From Halosimplex halophilum (GTDB lineage: Archaea; Halobacteriota; Halobacteria; Halobacteriales; Haloarculaceae): DNA of 64,000 nt. The position numbers and the translations under genes are program-made. Location: positions 496,001 to 560,000 of the forward strand of contig NZ_SRHV01000005.1 of assembly GCF_004698125.1 (NCBI RefSeq). Reading direction: 5' to 3'. Positions 32,097-41,078 of the stretch are shown in pieces. The notes beneath the pieces are model-generated. The model saw nothing but the letters and a program-made list of their open reading frames with translations, did not search any database and had not been told where the DNA came from. Numbering within the stretch: position 1 is the first letter of the stretch; each line of letters opens with the position of its first letter.

Positions 32097-33152
32097 CTAC
32101 AGCCCCAGCGCCGTCGTGACCGGGACCCCGGCGGCGACGGCGCCGACGAGGTACCCGCCCAGCACGCCGGCGTTCAGCGGCGGGAGGCCGGCGTGGGCGC
32201 CCTCGACGCGGTGGACGAGATACAGCAGGCCGGCCATCCCGACCAGCCCGCCGACCAGCGCCCCGAGGGCGGGCGCGTTGGCGTTGAGCGCCGGGACGAC
32301 GGTGGGGGCGTCGAGAAAGCGGCCCGCGCTCACGGCGAGCATCCCCGGGATGATCGCGTCGCCCAGTCCCAGCAGCGCGACCTCCGAGCGGGCCGGTGAC
32401 GCGGCGCCCTCGGGCGGCCGGTCGCCGTCGGCCGTGTCGGGCGCGCCGTCCGCTGAACTCTCGTCCCCGCCCATCAGGTCGAACTCGGGGTCGCGCATCG
32501 AGAACGAGCGGGAGTGGGGGACGACGAAGACGATGGGCGCCTTCAGGTCGCCGAGGCCGGCGGCGAGTTCCTGCATGTGGCCGGAGACGTAGACGGCGTA
32601 GGCGTCGTAGCCGGCCCACGCGACCAGCAGGACGACGACCGGGAGCGGCCCGAAGCCGAGGCCGAGCATCGGGATGGCCGCGGCGCCGAACACGACGGCC
32701 GCGATGTCGTTGACGTACCACTCGGGATAGGTCCAGAGGACGGCGAACGTGACCGCGGCGACCGCGATCGAGGCGGGACTGGTCGGCAGTCCCATCGCGA
32801 CGCTCCCGCTCGCGGCGATCTCGCCGACGCCGGTCAGCGCGACGAACGCGACGGCGGTGAGCGTGCTGGCCGACCCCAGCAGGAAGGCGCGGACGAGCGC
32901 CTCGCCGTAGCCGTAGCGGAAGGCGGCGACCATCCCCGCGGTGGCGACCAGCAGTATCGCCGCGAAGACGCCCACGTTCCCCACGTTCCCGGGGTCCTCG
33001 AACATGGCCAGTCCCATCGCGGCGACCTCGTCGGTCAGCGCGAGCCCGAGGACGATGGTCGCGGCGTACAGCGCCACGATCCCGACGTAGGCGTAGGTCC
33101 CCGACGGGATGCCCGTGGTCTCCTCGGCCGCTCCGGCGGGCCGTTCGCTCAT
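32097..33152 (-). CDS. Presenilin-like intramembrane aspartyl protease
   Basis: 351 aa, about nine predicted helices. The two catalytic Asp lie where the presenilin/signal-peptide-peptidase family has them: YD at 182-183 in AWAGYDAYAVY, and GLGD at 262-265 in ALLGLGDAIIPG. Between them is a hydrophilic acidic loop (residues 213-255). The third motif, PAL, appears as PPL (324-326). Such haloarchaeal proteins (PSH type) cleave within the membrane; substrates are unknown. The ATG at 33152 is chosen because the upstream reading frame is Arg/Gly-rich shadow sequence. It is divergent from the sulfatase-fold gene with 190 bp between. Confidence 0.85.
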   Translation of the reverse strand: MSERPAGAAEETTGIPSGTYAYVGIVALYAATIVLGLALTDEVAAMGLAMFEDPGNVGNVGVFAAILLVATAGMVAAFRYGYGEALVRAFLLGSASTLTAVAFVALTGVGEIAASGSVAMGLPTSPASIAVAAVTFAVLWTYPEWYVNDIAAVVFGAAAIPMLGLGFGPLPVVVLLVAWAGYDAYAVYVSGHMQELAAGLGDLKAPIVFVVPHSRSFSMRDPEFDLMGGDESSADGAPDTADGDRPPEGAASPARSEVALLGLGDAIIPGMLAVSAGRFLDAPTVVPALNANAPALGALVGGLVGMAGLLYLVHRVEGAHAGLPPLNAGVLGGYLVGAVAAGVPVTTALGL

Positions 33153-33310
33153 CGGCCGGCCCCCCGGCGGACCGCCGTCGTCGGTTCCCCGCGCGCCGCC
33201 AGCCGTTGCATGGTCGGCGACGAGGGCCACCGCCGGCAAATACTTCCCGGAGTCGGCGTCGGACCGGCGGCCCGCGGCCGGCCGACCAGCGGGCGACCGC
33301 CGGACCACGG

Positions 33311-33318
33311 AGTTTAAT
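33311..33318 (+). promoter_or_regulatory. TATA-like box for the sulfatase-fold gene
   Basis: GTTTAATT lies 25-32 bp before the ATG at 33343, the only AT-rich run in the intergenic region, consistent with a leaderless transcript. Confidence 0.5.
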
Positions 33319-33342
33319 TCCGTGCGTCGCGCTCACCCACCC

Positions 33343-34896
33343 ATGAGCGAGACAGACGGTCCGGGGAACGTCCTGTTCGTCGTCATGGACACGGTCCGCC
33401 AGAGCCACCTCTCGGTGTACGGCTACGACCGGCCGACGACGCCGAACCTGGAGGCCTTCGCCGACGACGCCCGCGTCTTCGAGGAGGCCGTCGCGCCGGC
33501 GCCCTGGACCCTGCCCGTCCACGCCTCGCTGTTCACCGGGCTCTACCCCACCCAGCACGGCGCCACCCAGGAGAACCCCTACCTGGAGGGCGCCACCACG
33601 CTCGCCGAGTCGCTGTCCGCGGCGGGCTACGCCACCGCCTGCTACTCCTCGAACGCCTGGATCACCCCCTACACCAACCTCGCCGACGGCTTCGACGACC
33701 AGGACAACTTCTTCCAGGTCATGCCCGGCGACTTCCTCTCGGGTCCGCTGGCGAAGGTCTGGAAGACGATGAACGACAACGACACCCTGCGGAGCGTCGC
33801 CGACCGCCTGGTGGAACTCGGCAACACCGCCCACGAGTACTTCGCCGAGAGCGGCGGCGGCGACACCAAGACCCCCGAGATCGTCGACCGCGTCCAGGAC
33901 TTCGTCGAGGACAGCGAGGAGTCCGGCGACGAGTGGTTCTCCTTTATCAACCTGATGGACGCCCACCTGCCGTACCACCCGCCCGACGAGTTCGCCGAGG
34001 AGTTCGCCCCCGGCGTCGACTCCACCGAGGTCTGCCAGAACTCCAAGGAGTACAACTCCGGCGCCCGCGACATCGACGACGACGAGTGGGAGGCCATCCG
34101 GGGCCTCTACGACGCCGAGATCGCCCACATCGACCACCACCTCGGCCGGCTGTTCGACTGGCTGCAGGAGACCGACCGCTGGGAGGACACGCTGGTCGTG
34201 GTCTGCGCCGACCACGGCGAGCTGTTCGGCGAGCACGGCCTCTACGGCCACGAGTTCGGCATCTACGACCCGCTGGTCAACGTCCCGCTGCTGGTCAAAC
34301 ACCCCGAGCTGGACGCCGAGCGCGACACGGAGACCCAGGTCGAACTGCAGGACCTCTACCATACAGTCCTCGATCACGCGGGCGTCGACGCCGACGCGGG
34401 CGGCGAACCGTTCGACCGCGCCCGGTCGCTGCTCGATTCCGACTACCGCGAGTTCGCCGGCGTCGACGCGCCCCGTGGGGCCGACTCGCGCTTTTCCGCC
34501 CACGACGCGGGCGAGCTCGACGGCTACGCGTTCGTCGACTACCACCGGCCGGTCGTCGAGCTGAACCAGCTGGAGAGCAAGGCCAGCGCGGCCGGGATCG
34601 AACTCGATACCGACTCGCGGTTCTACTCGCGGATGCGCGCGGCCCGCCGGCCCGACGGCAAGTACATCCGCAACGAGCGCATCCCCGACGAGGCCTACCG
34701 GCTGGACACCGACCCCGACGAACTGGACGACCTCGCCGACACCGACGACGAGGTCATCGCCGCGACCGAGGAGGCCCTCGTGACGTTCGAGTCGGAGATG
34801 GACGGCGAGTGGGCTGACGTGACCGACGAGGACGTGCTCGACGACATGGGCGAGGAGGCCAAAGACCGGCTGTCGGACCTGGGGTACATCGAGTAA
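33343..34896 (+). CDS. Sulfatase-fold hydrolase or transferase without the catalytic Cys
   Basis: 517 aa of the alkaline phosphatase/sulfatase superfamily. The metal-binding start NVLFVVMDTVRQSHLS (Asp16), the catalytic region WTLPVHASLFTGLYPTQHG, a second metal site (VVCADHGELFGEHG) and the C-terminal VPLLVKHPEL region are in order. The sulfatase signature C-x-P-x-R is replaced by T56-L-P-V-H, so formylglycine cannot form; a Thr nucleophile, as in phosphotransferases of this superfamily, is more likely. It has no signal peptide and no obvious membrane segment. It is followed after 2 bp by a UPF0104 membrane protein, probably in an operon. Role in surface glycan or lipid modification is inference. 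Confidence 0.87.
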   Translation: MSETDGPGNVLFVVMDTVRQSHLSVYGYDRPTTPNLEAFADDARVFEEAVAPAPWTLPVHASLFTGLYPTQHGATQENPYLEGATTLAESLSAAGYATACYSSNAWITPYTNLADGFDDQDNFFQVMPGDFLSGPLAKVWKTMNDNDTLRSVADRLVELGNTAHEYFAESGGGDTKTPEIVDRVQDFVEDSEESGDEWFSFINLMDAHLPYHPPDEFAEEFAPGVDSTEVCQNSKEYNSGARDIDDDEWEAIRGLYDAEIAHIDHHLGRLFDWLQETDRWEDTLVVVCADHGELFGEHGLYGHEFGIYDPLVNVPLLVKHPELDAERDTETQVELQDLYHTVLDHAGVDADAGGEPFDRARSLLDSDYREFAGVDAPRGADSRFSAHDAGELDGYAFVDYHRPVVELNQLESKASAAGIELDTDSRFYSRMRAARRPDGKYIRNERIPDEAYRLDTDPDELDDLADTDDEVIAATEEALVTFESEMDGEWADVTDEDVLDDMGEEAKDRLSDLGYIE

Positions 34897-34898
34897 CC

Positions 34899-35927
34899 GT
34901 GAGCGAGACCGGCCGGGACCTGTTCGACTTCGTCGACCGCCAGACCGCCCTGAAGATCGTCGGCGGGTTCGCCATCGCCCTCGTGGCGCTGGGACTGATC
35001 GCCTACGGCATCGGCATCGAGAAGATCCGACAGGAACTCGTCCGCGCCGACCCGGCGTGGCTGGCCGCCGGCTGTCTCTCGACGGCGGTCGGGCTCGTCG
35101 CCTGGGCGAAGGCCTGGCAGGTCGTCCTCCGCGTGGTCGGCTACCGGATCCCGTTCCGGAAGCTCGTCGTCACCTACTACGCGGCGACGTTCGCCAACTA
35201 CGTCACCCCGCTGGGCCAGGCCGGCGGCGAACCCTTTATCGCCTACGTGCTCTCCAGGGACACCGACGCCAGCTACGAGGACTCGCTGGCCTCGGTCGTG
35301 ACCGCCGACCTCCTGAACCTCCTGCCGTTCTTCACCTTCGCCGCGATCGGCACGGTGGTCCTCGTCGTGCGGACGACCCTGTCGGAGCAGATCCGCGGCG
35401 TCGCGGGAATTCTGGTCGTCTTCGCCGTCGGCGTCCCCGTCGCCGCCGTCGTCGGGTGGCGCTCGCGCCGTCGGCTCGGGCGCCTCGCCCTGCGCGTCGT
35501 CGCGCCGGTCGCCCGGCGGACCCGCTTTCTCAGCGTCGAGGGGCTGCGCGAGCGGCTGCGCGAACTCAACACCGCCTTCGAGCGCATCGCCGCCGACCGG
35601 GCGGCGCTGGCCCACGCGCTCGTCTACTCGTTCGTCGGCTGGCTGTTCTTCGCGCTCCCGCTGTACGCCGCCGTCCGCGCGCTCGGGGAGTCGATCTCCA
35701 TCTTCCTCGTCTTCTTCATCGTCCCCGCGAGCACGCTCGCCGGGCTGACTCCCTCCCCCGGCGGGCTCGCCGGCGTCGAGGCGGCGCTGGCCGGCCTGCT
35801 CGGGACGCTCGGCGGCTTCTCCTTCGCGACCGGCCTGTCGATCGCCATCGTCTACCGGCTGGCGAGCTACGTCTTCGCCGTGCTGGCCGGCGGGGCCGCC
35901 GCGGTGTACGTCGTCTCGCGGAACTGA
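34899..35927 (+). CDS. UPF0104 / lysylphosphatidylglycerol synthase transmembrane-type protein
   Basis: 342 aa from a GTG, eight or so predicted helices. The family pattern is clear: TM1-2, then AKAWQVVLRVVGYRIPFRKL, then TYYAATFANYVTPLGQAGGEPFIAYVL (a hallmark motif), and a C-terminal STLAGLTPSPGGLAGVEAALAGLL. These proteins resemble the membrane domain of MprF and AglD, and may flip or move lipid-linked molecules; no catalytic domain is present. The short 2-bp gap to the sulfatase-fold gene suggests one transcript and a common pathway. A second member of the family is encoded at 51644-52660. Confidence 0.87.
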   Translation: MSETGRDLFDFVDRQTALKIVGGFAIALVALGLIAYGIGIEKIRQELVRADPAWLAAGCLSTAVGLVAWAKAWQVVLRVVGYRIPFRKLVVTYYAATFANYVTPLGQAGGEPFIAYVLSRDTDASYEDSLASVVTADLLNLLPFFTFAAIGTVVLVVRTTLSEQIRGVAGILVVFAVGVPVAAVVGWRSRRRLGRLALRVVAPVARRTRFLSVEGLRERLRELNTAFERIAADRAALAHALVYSFVGWLFFALPLYAAVRALGESISIFLVFFIVPASTLAGLTPSPGGLAGVEAALAGLLGTLGGFSFATGLSIAIVYRLASYVFAVLAGGAAAVYVVSRN

Positions 35928-36018
35928 ACGGTGGCCGCGGCGCCCCAGCGCTCGGACGCGGCGGCCGAACGGCGTCGCTCGGCGGGACGAACCGGCAGAA
36001 ACGGACCGTGCCCTCCTC

Positions 36019-36264
36019 TCAGAGGTCGCCGAGCCGGACCTCGTCGTCGGTGACGGACTCGATCCGCTCCTCCTGCAGCGGGTACGTGTCCTCGTCGCTG
36101 TCGCCCCAGCCGAGCTTCGACATGATCGTGTCCGACATGCTCGGGTCGGGGTCGACGTGCGCCGTGCCGTGGCGCACCTCGGCGACGCGACCGAACTCGT
36201 CCCCGTTCGGACCGACGACTCTCTTCCCCTCGTCCGCGTCCGTGAGCTCGATATCTGTCGCCAT
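36019..36264 (-). CDS. PRC-barrel-like small protein
   Basis: 81 aa, starting MATDIELTDADEGKRVVGPNGDEFGRVAEVRHGTAHVDPD. The GKRVVG-NGDEFGRV pattern is that of PRC-barrel domains, small beta-barrels used as adaptors in RNA processing and other complexes. The tail (SDEDTYPLQEERIESVTDDEVRLGDL) completes the fold. The ATG at 36264 is the only start. The gene stands alone, convergent to the UPF0104 gene. The partner is unknown. Confidence 0.8.
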   Translation of the reverse strand: MATDIELTDADEGKRVVGPNGDEFGRVAEVRHGTAHVDPDPSMSDTIMSKLGWGDSDEDTYPLQEERIESVTDDEVRLGDL

Positions 36265-36579
36265 AGCGAGCGAACGTAGGGGCTTCGAGCGCCTGAGCCC
36301 GGCCCTTGCGACTGCAGGCCGACGGCCGGCGCGCCGTCCCCGCTAGGACTCCACGGCGGCCTCGTGACCGCGCCGGCCTCCGGCTCCCGGGCGAGGGCGG
36401 GCAAGTCGAGGCCCTCGCGGGAGTCGAACACGAACCGCTGTTCGAGCGACGAATCCGCCACCACCGGGGCGTATGCGCGCCCGCCGAGAACTGCCGAGGC
36501 GGTGCCGACGGTGGTCGGGGACGGCCCCGCGGCGTTCCCGAGCGGTCGGTATAAACGCCTGGAGCGGCTACTCGGGGGT
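36265..36579. other. Gene-free stretch with MsrB promoter
   Basis: 315 bp between the divergent PRC-barrel and MsrB genes. Open frames here are Arg/Ala-rich and do not look like protein. The only clear signal is GTATAAAC at 36549-36556, 24-31 bp before the MsrB ATG, a good TATA-type promoter. I see no repeat or RNA structure of note. Confidence 0.5.
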
Positions 36580-36987
36580 ATGTCAGAGCACGAGGACGCG
36601 CTGCCGGACTCGGACGAGGAGTGGCGCGAGCGGCTGACCGAGGAGGAGTACAAGATCCTGCGCGAGCGGGGGACCGAACCGAAGTTCAGCGGCGAGTACC
36701 TCGACGTCGACGAGGAGGGTGAGTTCACCTGCGCCGGCTGCGGGACGGAGCTGTTCTCGACGGACCAGCAGTTCGACTCCGGACACGGCTGGCCGAGCTT
36801 CTTCGACGTGGTCGAGGAGGGCAACGTCGAGACGAAACTGGACACCAGCCACGGGATGCGCCGGACCGAAGTGGTGTGTGCGACCTGCGGCGGCCACCTC
36901 GGCCACGTCTTCGACGACGGCCCCGACCCGACCGGCAAGCGCTACTGCATCAACTCGGCCGCGCTCGACTTCGAGGGCGACGAGTAG
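36580..36987 (+). CDS. msrB: Peptide-methionine (R)-S-oxide reductase
   Basis: 135 aa. It reduces the R epimer of methionine sulfoxide in proteins using a catalytic Cys. Motifs: YKILRERGTEPKFSGEY, the first zinc CxxC in TCAGCGTELF, FDSGHGWPSFFDVV, the second CxxC in CATCGGHLGHVFDDGP and the catalytic Cys123 in KRYCINSAALDF. All four zinc-binding Cys are kept. The ATG at 36580 is favoured by the TATA-like box just upstream. Oxidative-stress repair in the cytoplasm. Confidence 0.95.
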   Translation: MSEHEDALPDSDEEWRERLTEEEYKILRERGTEPKFSGEYLDVDEEGEFTCAGCGTELFSTDQQFDSGHGWPSFFDVVEEGNVETKLDTSHGMRRTEVVCATCGGHLGHVFDDGPDPTGKRYCINSAALDFEGDE

Positions 36988-37116
36988 CGACCCGGGCGGC
37001 CGCGGTTGTCGCCCCGGCGGCCCGGATCGCCGTCCCGGGCGGCGGCCGGCCCGGGGACTATCATTTCGATCGAAGCGGGCGGAAGCCTTTTTGAACTGCT
37101 GCGCGCTTGGACGGGT

Positions 37117-37899
37117 GTGAGTTCAGAACACGCGGACGACCCGGGGGGCGAGGAGGCGTCCGGCGACCGGACGGTGTCGGTCCTCGGCACCGAGGTCGTC
37201 CTGGAGGAGGCGTTCGTCGCGTTCCCGTGGCGGGCGGGGATGGCCCGGGCGCCCGGCGCCTTCCTCGCGGTCTTCGTGCTGACGGCCGGGGCCGCCGCCG
37301 TCGGCGGCTTCGGCACCGGGTCGCTCCAGCGGCGGTTCGCGCTGCTCGGCATCGTCGTCTTCAACGCCCACAATATCCCGGCGACGACCGGCATTGTACC
37401 GGAGTTGCTCACCCCGGTGGCCGACCCGGTCATCGCCGTTCCGGGGATCGGCCGGCTCCTGCGCGGACTGTTCACGTTCGGGACCGGCCACGCGGACCCG
37501 CTCGCCCACGTCGGCGGGATCATGGCGGGCGAGACCGACGAGATCGGTCACCTCAATCTCATCGCCCAGCAGGGCGAGACGGACGTGCCGGCGGTCGTCT
37601 ACTACCTGCTCGCGCCGGTCGCACTGGTCGGCGCCGGCTACGAGTTCGCCGACAGCCACTGGTCGGAGACGACCACGGAGTCGTTCGCGGAGGTGGCCCG
37701 GTTCGGCCTCGCCATCGCCGCCGGCTACGTCGTCGTCCTGCTCGTCGGGTCGGTGCTGTTCACCGCGGTACTGGTCAGCCCGCTGGCGGGCGAGGTGACG
37801 ATCCTCCCCGACCGGTACCTGACCGTCGTGTACGGGTTCGCCTACCCGACGATCTTCGCGACGCTCGGGGCCTGGGTCGTCTACCGGGACCGGACCTGA
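37117..37899 (+). CDS. Polytopic membrane protein of unknown family
   Basis: 260 aa from a GTG. An acidic N-terminal 25 residues precede about five predicted helices (FLAVFVLTAGAAAVGGF, FALLGIVVFNAHNI, VYYLLAPVALVGAGYEF, FGLAIAAGYVVVLLVGSVLF and YGFAYPTIFATLGAWVVY). The Asn/His in VVFNAHNIPATTG and the conserved-looking GIVPEL loop are notable, but I do not recognise a family. It converges on the glutaredoxin-like gene with 4 bp between stops. Confidence 0.7.
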   Translation: MSSEHADDPGGEEASGDRTVSVLGTEVVLEEAFVAFPWRAGMARAPGAFLAVFVLTAGAAAVGGFGTGSLQRRFALLGIVVFNAHNIPATTGIVPELLTPVADPVIAVPGIGRLLRGLFTFGTGHADPLAHVGGIMAGETDEIGHLNLIAQQGETDVPAVVYYLLAPVALVGAGYEFADSHWSETTTESFAEVARFGLAIAAGYVVVLLVGSVLFTAVLVSPLAGEVTILPDRYLTVVYGFAYPTIFATLGAWVVYRDRT

Positions 37900-37903
37900 G
37901 AAT

Positions 37904-38143
37904 CTAGGCGTAGCTGGCGTCGAGGTACTCGACGATCTTCTCGGACTCGGCCATCGTGACGCCCCGGTCGTCGTCGACGAGGACGGGGACGCCCCGCTGG
38001 CCGGAGACCTCCTTGACCTCGTTGCGCTCGGAGTGGAGCGCCTCGACCCACACCGTCTCGTAGTCCAGACCCAGTTCGTCCATCCGGTCGGCGACCTTCT
38101 CGCAGTACGGACACCCGTCGAGCTGGTAGAGCGTGAACGCCAT
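37904..38143 (-). CDS. Glutaredoxin-like protein
   Basis: 79 aa with the CPYC redox motif in YQLDGCPYCEKVADRMDEL and the cis-Pro in GVPVLVDDD. The GSH/Trx-fold C-terminal end is AESEKIVEYLDASYA, as in the N-terminal domain of glutathione transferases. Haloarchaea mostly lack glutathione and use gamma-glutamylcysteine, so the natural thiol partner is uncertain. Length is typical for monothiol/dithiol glutaredoxins of this type. Confidence 0.9.
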   Translation of the reverse strand: MAFTLYQLDGCPYCEKVADRMDELGLDYETVWVEALHSERNEVKEVSGQRGVPVLVDDDRGVTMAESEKIVEYLDASYA

Positions 38144-38180
38144 ACCCGGCCTTCGGAAGCGACCGGCAAGTGCGTTGCGC

Positions 38181-39266
38181 CTACCGGTCGAGCTCGACCC
38201 CCGCGAACTCGAAGCGAGCGCCCCGCGGGGTGCCGTCGGTCGGCGTCCGCGCGTCCGTCAGTCGGACGCTCCAGCCGTGGGCGTCGGCGACCTTCCGGAC
38301 GATCGCCAGCCCCATCCCGGTGTTGCCGTCGGCCTCGTTCGTGGAGTAGCCGGCGTCGAACACCTGCTCGCGGTCGCCCGGCGCGACGCCCGGCCCGTCG
38401 TCGGCCACGAAGAAGCCGTCGAACGTGACGCCGACGCTGATCCGGCCGTCGCCCGCGTGTTCGACCGCGTTGCGGAAGAGGTTCTCGAACAGCTGGGCGA
38501 GGAGGCTGGCGTCGGCGACCAGCGCGACCTCGTCGAGCACGTCGAGCGTCGCCGACCCGGTCTCGACGTTCGTCCACGCCGCCCGAGCCACCGTCCCGAG
38601 GTCGACGTGTTCGGTATCGGCGGCGTCGGACCCGCGAGCGAGGACGAGCGCGTCGTCGACGATGTCGTTCATCCGTTCGAGCGACCCGCTGATCGACTCC
38701 GCGTGTTCGGCGACGGCGTCCGCGTCGCCGGGCGTCTCCGCGAGGAGGTCCGCGCGGGCCATCGCGACGTTCAGCGGGTTGCGCAGGTCGTGGCTGAGGA
38801 CGTTCGCGACCGTCGACAGCGTCTCGTTGTTGGCCTCGACGCGGAGCTCGGCCTCCTTGCGGTCGGTGATGTCGACGTGCATGACCAGCGCGTGAGGGGC
38901 GTCGTACTCCGACAGTTCGATCGCCCGCATCAGAAACCAGCGCCGTTCGTCGGGCGAGTGACACGGGTACTCCAGCGAGAACGACGAGCGCTCGCCCGCG
39001 ATGACGGACCGGATGCCGGCGGCGGCCTCGGTCGCCGTCTCGTCGTCGGACCCGTCGCAGACCGCGAGGTAGTCCTCGCCGACCATGTCGACCCCGCCGC
39101 CGAGGTCGTTCGCCGCGCCGAACTCCCGCCAGGCGCGGTTGGTCGCCCGGATCACCCCCTCCGAGTCCACGACGGCGACCTGCGCCGGGAGCGCGTCGAA
39201 CGCCGCTGCGGTGAGCGGCCGCTCCCCGCTCGCCGCCGGCTCTCGGTCGTCGCACTCGGGAGTCAC
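38181..39266 (-). CDS. PAS-domain sensor histidine kinase
   Basis: 361 aa from a GTG. Residues about 20-135 form a PAS domain (FDALPAQVAVVDSEGVIRATNRAWREFG through VMHVDITDRKEAE). The phosphoacceptor is His159 in NVLSHDLRNPLN. The ATPase has N-box FENLFRNAVEHAG, G1 VADDGPGVAPGD, F-box region VFDAGYST and G2 NTGMGLAIVRKVADAHGW. No transmembrane helix is present, so it is cytosolic and senses an internal signal. No response regulator is adjacent. Confidence 0.92.
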   Translation of the reverse strand: MTPECDDREPAASGERPLTAAAFDALPAQVAVVDSEGVIRATNRAWREFGAANDLGGGVDMVGEDYLAVCDGSDDETATEAAAGIRSVIAGERSSFSLEYPCHSPDERRWFLMRAIELSEYDAPHALVMHVDITDRKEAELRVEANNETLSTVANVLSHDLRNPLNVAMARADLLAETPGDADAVAEHAESISGSLERMNDIVDDALVLARGSDAADTEHVDLGTVARAAWTNVETGSATLDVLDEVALVADASLLAQLFENLFRNAVEHAGDGRISVGVTFDGFFVADDGPGVAPGDREQVFDAGYSTNEADGNTGMGLAIVRKVADAHGWSVRLTDARTPTDGTPRGARFEFAGVELDR

Positions 39267-39375
39267 TACCTGATCCCAGGTTCGCGACGGACATAACGGC
39301 CCCGACCGATTCTCATCGGTGAGTCTCGGAGAGCGGTCGGATCGGTCGAGTCGGCCGTTCAGGCGGTCGGTCCCG

Positions 39376-40422
39376 TCACTCGTTCATCAGGCCGTCCTCC
39401 TCGACGCGCATGACGGCCTCGCCGTCGGGGAGGTTCGGGGCGTCGACGAGCTTGACGATGCGCTTGTCGCCCTTGGACTTGCGGAGGTAGATGCGGAACG
39501 TGGAGGTGTGACCGAGGATGTTCCCGCCGATGGGCTGGGTCGGGTCCCCGAAGAAGGAGTCGGGGTTGGAGGCGACCTGGTTGGTGACGACGACGGCGGT
39601 GTTGTGGAGGTCGCCGACGCGCATCAGGTCGTGGAGGTGCTTGTTGAGCTTCTGCTGGCGCTCGGCGAGCTCGCCGCGGCCGACGTACTCGGCGCGGAAG
39701 TGGGCGGTCAGCGAGTCGACGCAGAGCAGCCGGATGGGGAACTCGTCGTCCTGGGTCTCGCTGGCCAGCTCCTGGGCCTGCTCGGCCAGCAGGATCTGGT
39801 GGTTGGAGTTGAACGCCTTCGCGACGTGGATGTTGTCGAGCATCGCCTCGACGAGCTCGTCCAGCAGCGCCTCGTCGGTCGCGTCGGCGTCTTCCTCCTC
39901 CTCGACGATGTCGTGCAGGACCATCGCGTCTTCGAGGACCTCGTCGTCGTGGCCCTTGACCATCTGGTCGATGCGCTCGGGGCGGAACGTGTCCTCGCTG
40001 TCGATGAACATCGCCGACCCCTCCAGGCCGCCGTGCTCGCGGGGAAGCTGGACGTTGACGGACAGCTGGTGGGTGACCTGGGACTTGCCGGCGCCGAACT
40101 CGCCGTACACCTCGGAGATCGACTGGGTCTCGATGCCGCCGCCCAGCAGGTCGTCGACCTCGTCGACGCCCCAGGTGAGCTTGCCGATCTGCTCGCGCCG
40201 TTCCAGGACGGCCGCGCCCGTCTCGAAGCCGCCGATGTCGGCGGCCTCCCGCGCGGCGTTGATGATGTCCGCCGCGCTGGACTCGCCGATGTCCGCCGTG
40301 TTCGACAGCTCGCCCGGCGAGGCGACCGCGATGCCCTGGTAGCCGTCGAACCCGTTCTCCCGCAGCTTCTCGGCCGTCGCCGGACCCACGCCCGGCAGTT
40401 CTTCGAGGTCTTCTGTCGCCAT
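39376..40422 (-). CDS. radA: DNA repair and recombination protein RadA
   Basis: 348 aa. The archaeal RecA/Rad51 recombinase, forming filaments on single-stranded DNA and driving strand exchange. An N-terminal helix-hairpin-helix domain ([19 protein letters not shown]) is followed by the polymerisation linker and an ATPase core. Walker A is at 107-115 (GEFGAGKSQ), Walker B in [17 protein letters not shown], and the DNA-binding L2 region in [16 protein letters not shown] with the [10 protein letters not shown] stretch. No intein. The length matches RadA and not RadB. A TATA-like box lies 23-30 bp upstream of the ATG. Confidence 0.97.
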   Translation of the reverse strand: MATEDLEELPGVGPATAEKLRENGFDGYQGIAVASPGELSNTADIGESSAADIINAAREAADIGGFETGAAVLERREQIGKLTWGVDEVDDLLGGGIETQSISEVYGEFGAGKSQVTHQLSVNVQLPREHGGLEGSAMFIDSEDTFRPERIDQMVKGHDDEVLEDAMVLHDIVEEEEDADATDEALLDELVEAMLDNIHVAKAFNSNHQILLAEQAQELASETQDDEFPIRLLCVDSLTAHFRAEYVGRGELAERQQKLNKHLHDLMRVGDLHNTAVVVTNQVASNPDSFFGDPTQPIGGNILGHTSTFRIYLRKSKGDKRIVKLVDAPNLPDGEAVMRVEEDGLMNE

Positions 40423-40444
40423 ACCCAGCGGTTGCGCCGCCCGT

Positions 40445-40452
40445 CATATAAA
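40445..40452 (-). promoter_or_regulatory. TATA-like box of radA
   Basis: TTTATATG on the minus strand, 23-30 bp before the radA ATG, at the spacing for a leaderless haloarchaeal promoter. The only AT-rich run near the start. Confidence 0.6.
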
Positions 40453-40565
40453 CCCTCGTTAACACCAGAGTGAAAGTGAAATCGCGGGCCGGCTCGGCGC
40501 TCGGATCGAACCGTTCCGAAGGTTGATACGTCAACGCGCGGTCGCGGCGCGGATGCCCGCCGCGC

Positions 40566-41039
40566 TCAGCCGCGGGCGCCGAGGTAGACGACGGCGAAGA
40601 CGCCGAGGAAGTAGACGGCGGTGAGCCACGACTCGGGGACCGAGAGGACGCGGTGGCCCTGGTGGCCGACGACGACCAGCGCCAGCGCGACGACGGCGAG
40701 GGCGGGGCGAGCGAGCAGGCCGGCGACGAACGCCCGCAGGTTCCAGACGACGCTCTCGGCGAACCGACGCGCCTTTTCACCCAGAGGCCGGTTGCCGTCG
40801 GGGTTGTCGGCCGGCTCGAACCCCGTCAGCGCGTCGCGATCGACGGTTGCAACCTCGCCGGTGTTGACCCGGTGGCCGTCGGCGTCGCCGACCCGCAGGA
40901 GCGTGACCGACGAGTCGGCGGTGCCGACGACGCGGTAGACGCCCGGGGCGAGGTCGGTGTCGGCGTCGTCCGACACGGACGCGCCGCTACCGCCGGGCAC
41001 CCGGACGTGGTCGTAGACGCTGGGGTCGCGGCCGGTCAT
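40566..41039 (-). CDS. Membrane protein with N-terminal beta-rich domain
   Basis: 157 aa, not recognised. The first 85 residues look like a small beta-domain: LAPGVYRVVGTADSSVTLLRVGDADGHRVNTGEVATV, with alternating hydrophobic residues. The C-terminal part holds two helices (ALAVVALALVVVGHQGH and TAVYFLGVFAVVYLGA). Such proteins are common in haloarchaea without assigned function. It lies 143 bp upstream of radA on the same strand, and follows the membrane protein at 41079 after 39 bp; an operon is possible. Confidence 0.65.
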   Translation of the reverse strand: MTGRDPSVYDHVRVPGGSGASVSDDADTDLAPGVYRVVGTADSSVTLLRVGDADGHRVNTGEVATVDRDALTGFEPADNPDGNRPLGEKARRFAESVVWNLRAFVAGLLARPALAVVALALVVVGHQGHRVLSVPESWLTAVYFLGVFAVVYLGARG

Positions 41040-41078
41040 CGATCGCGATTCACGTTCCCCGAGGGACGGCCCGACGGG

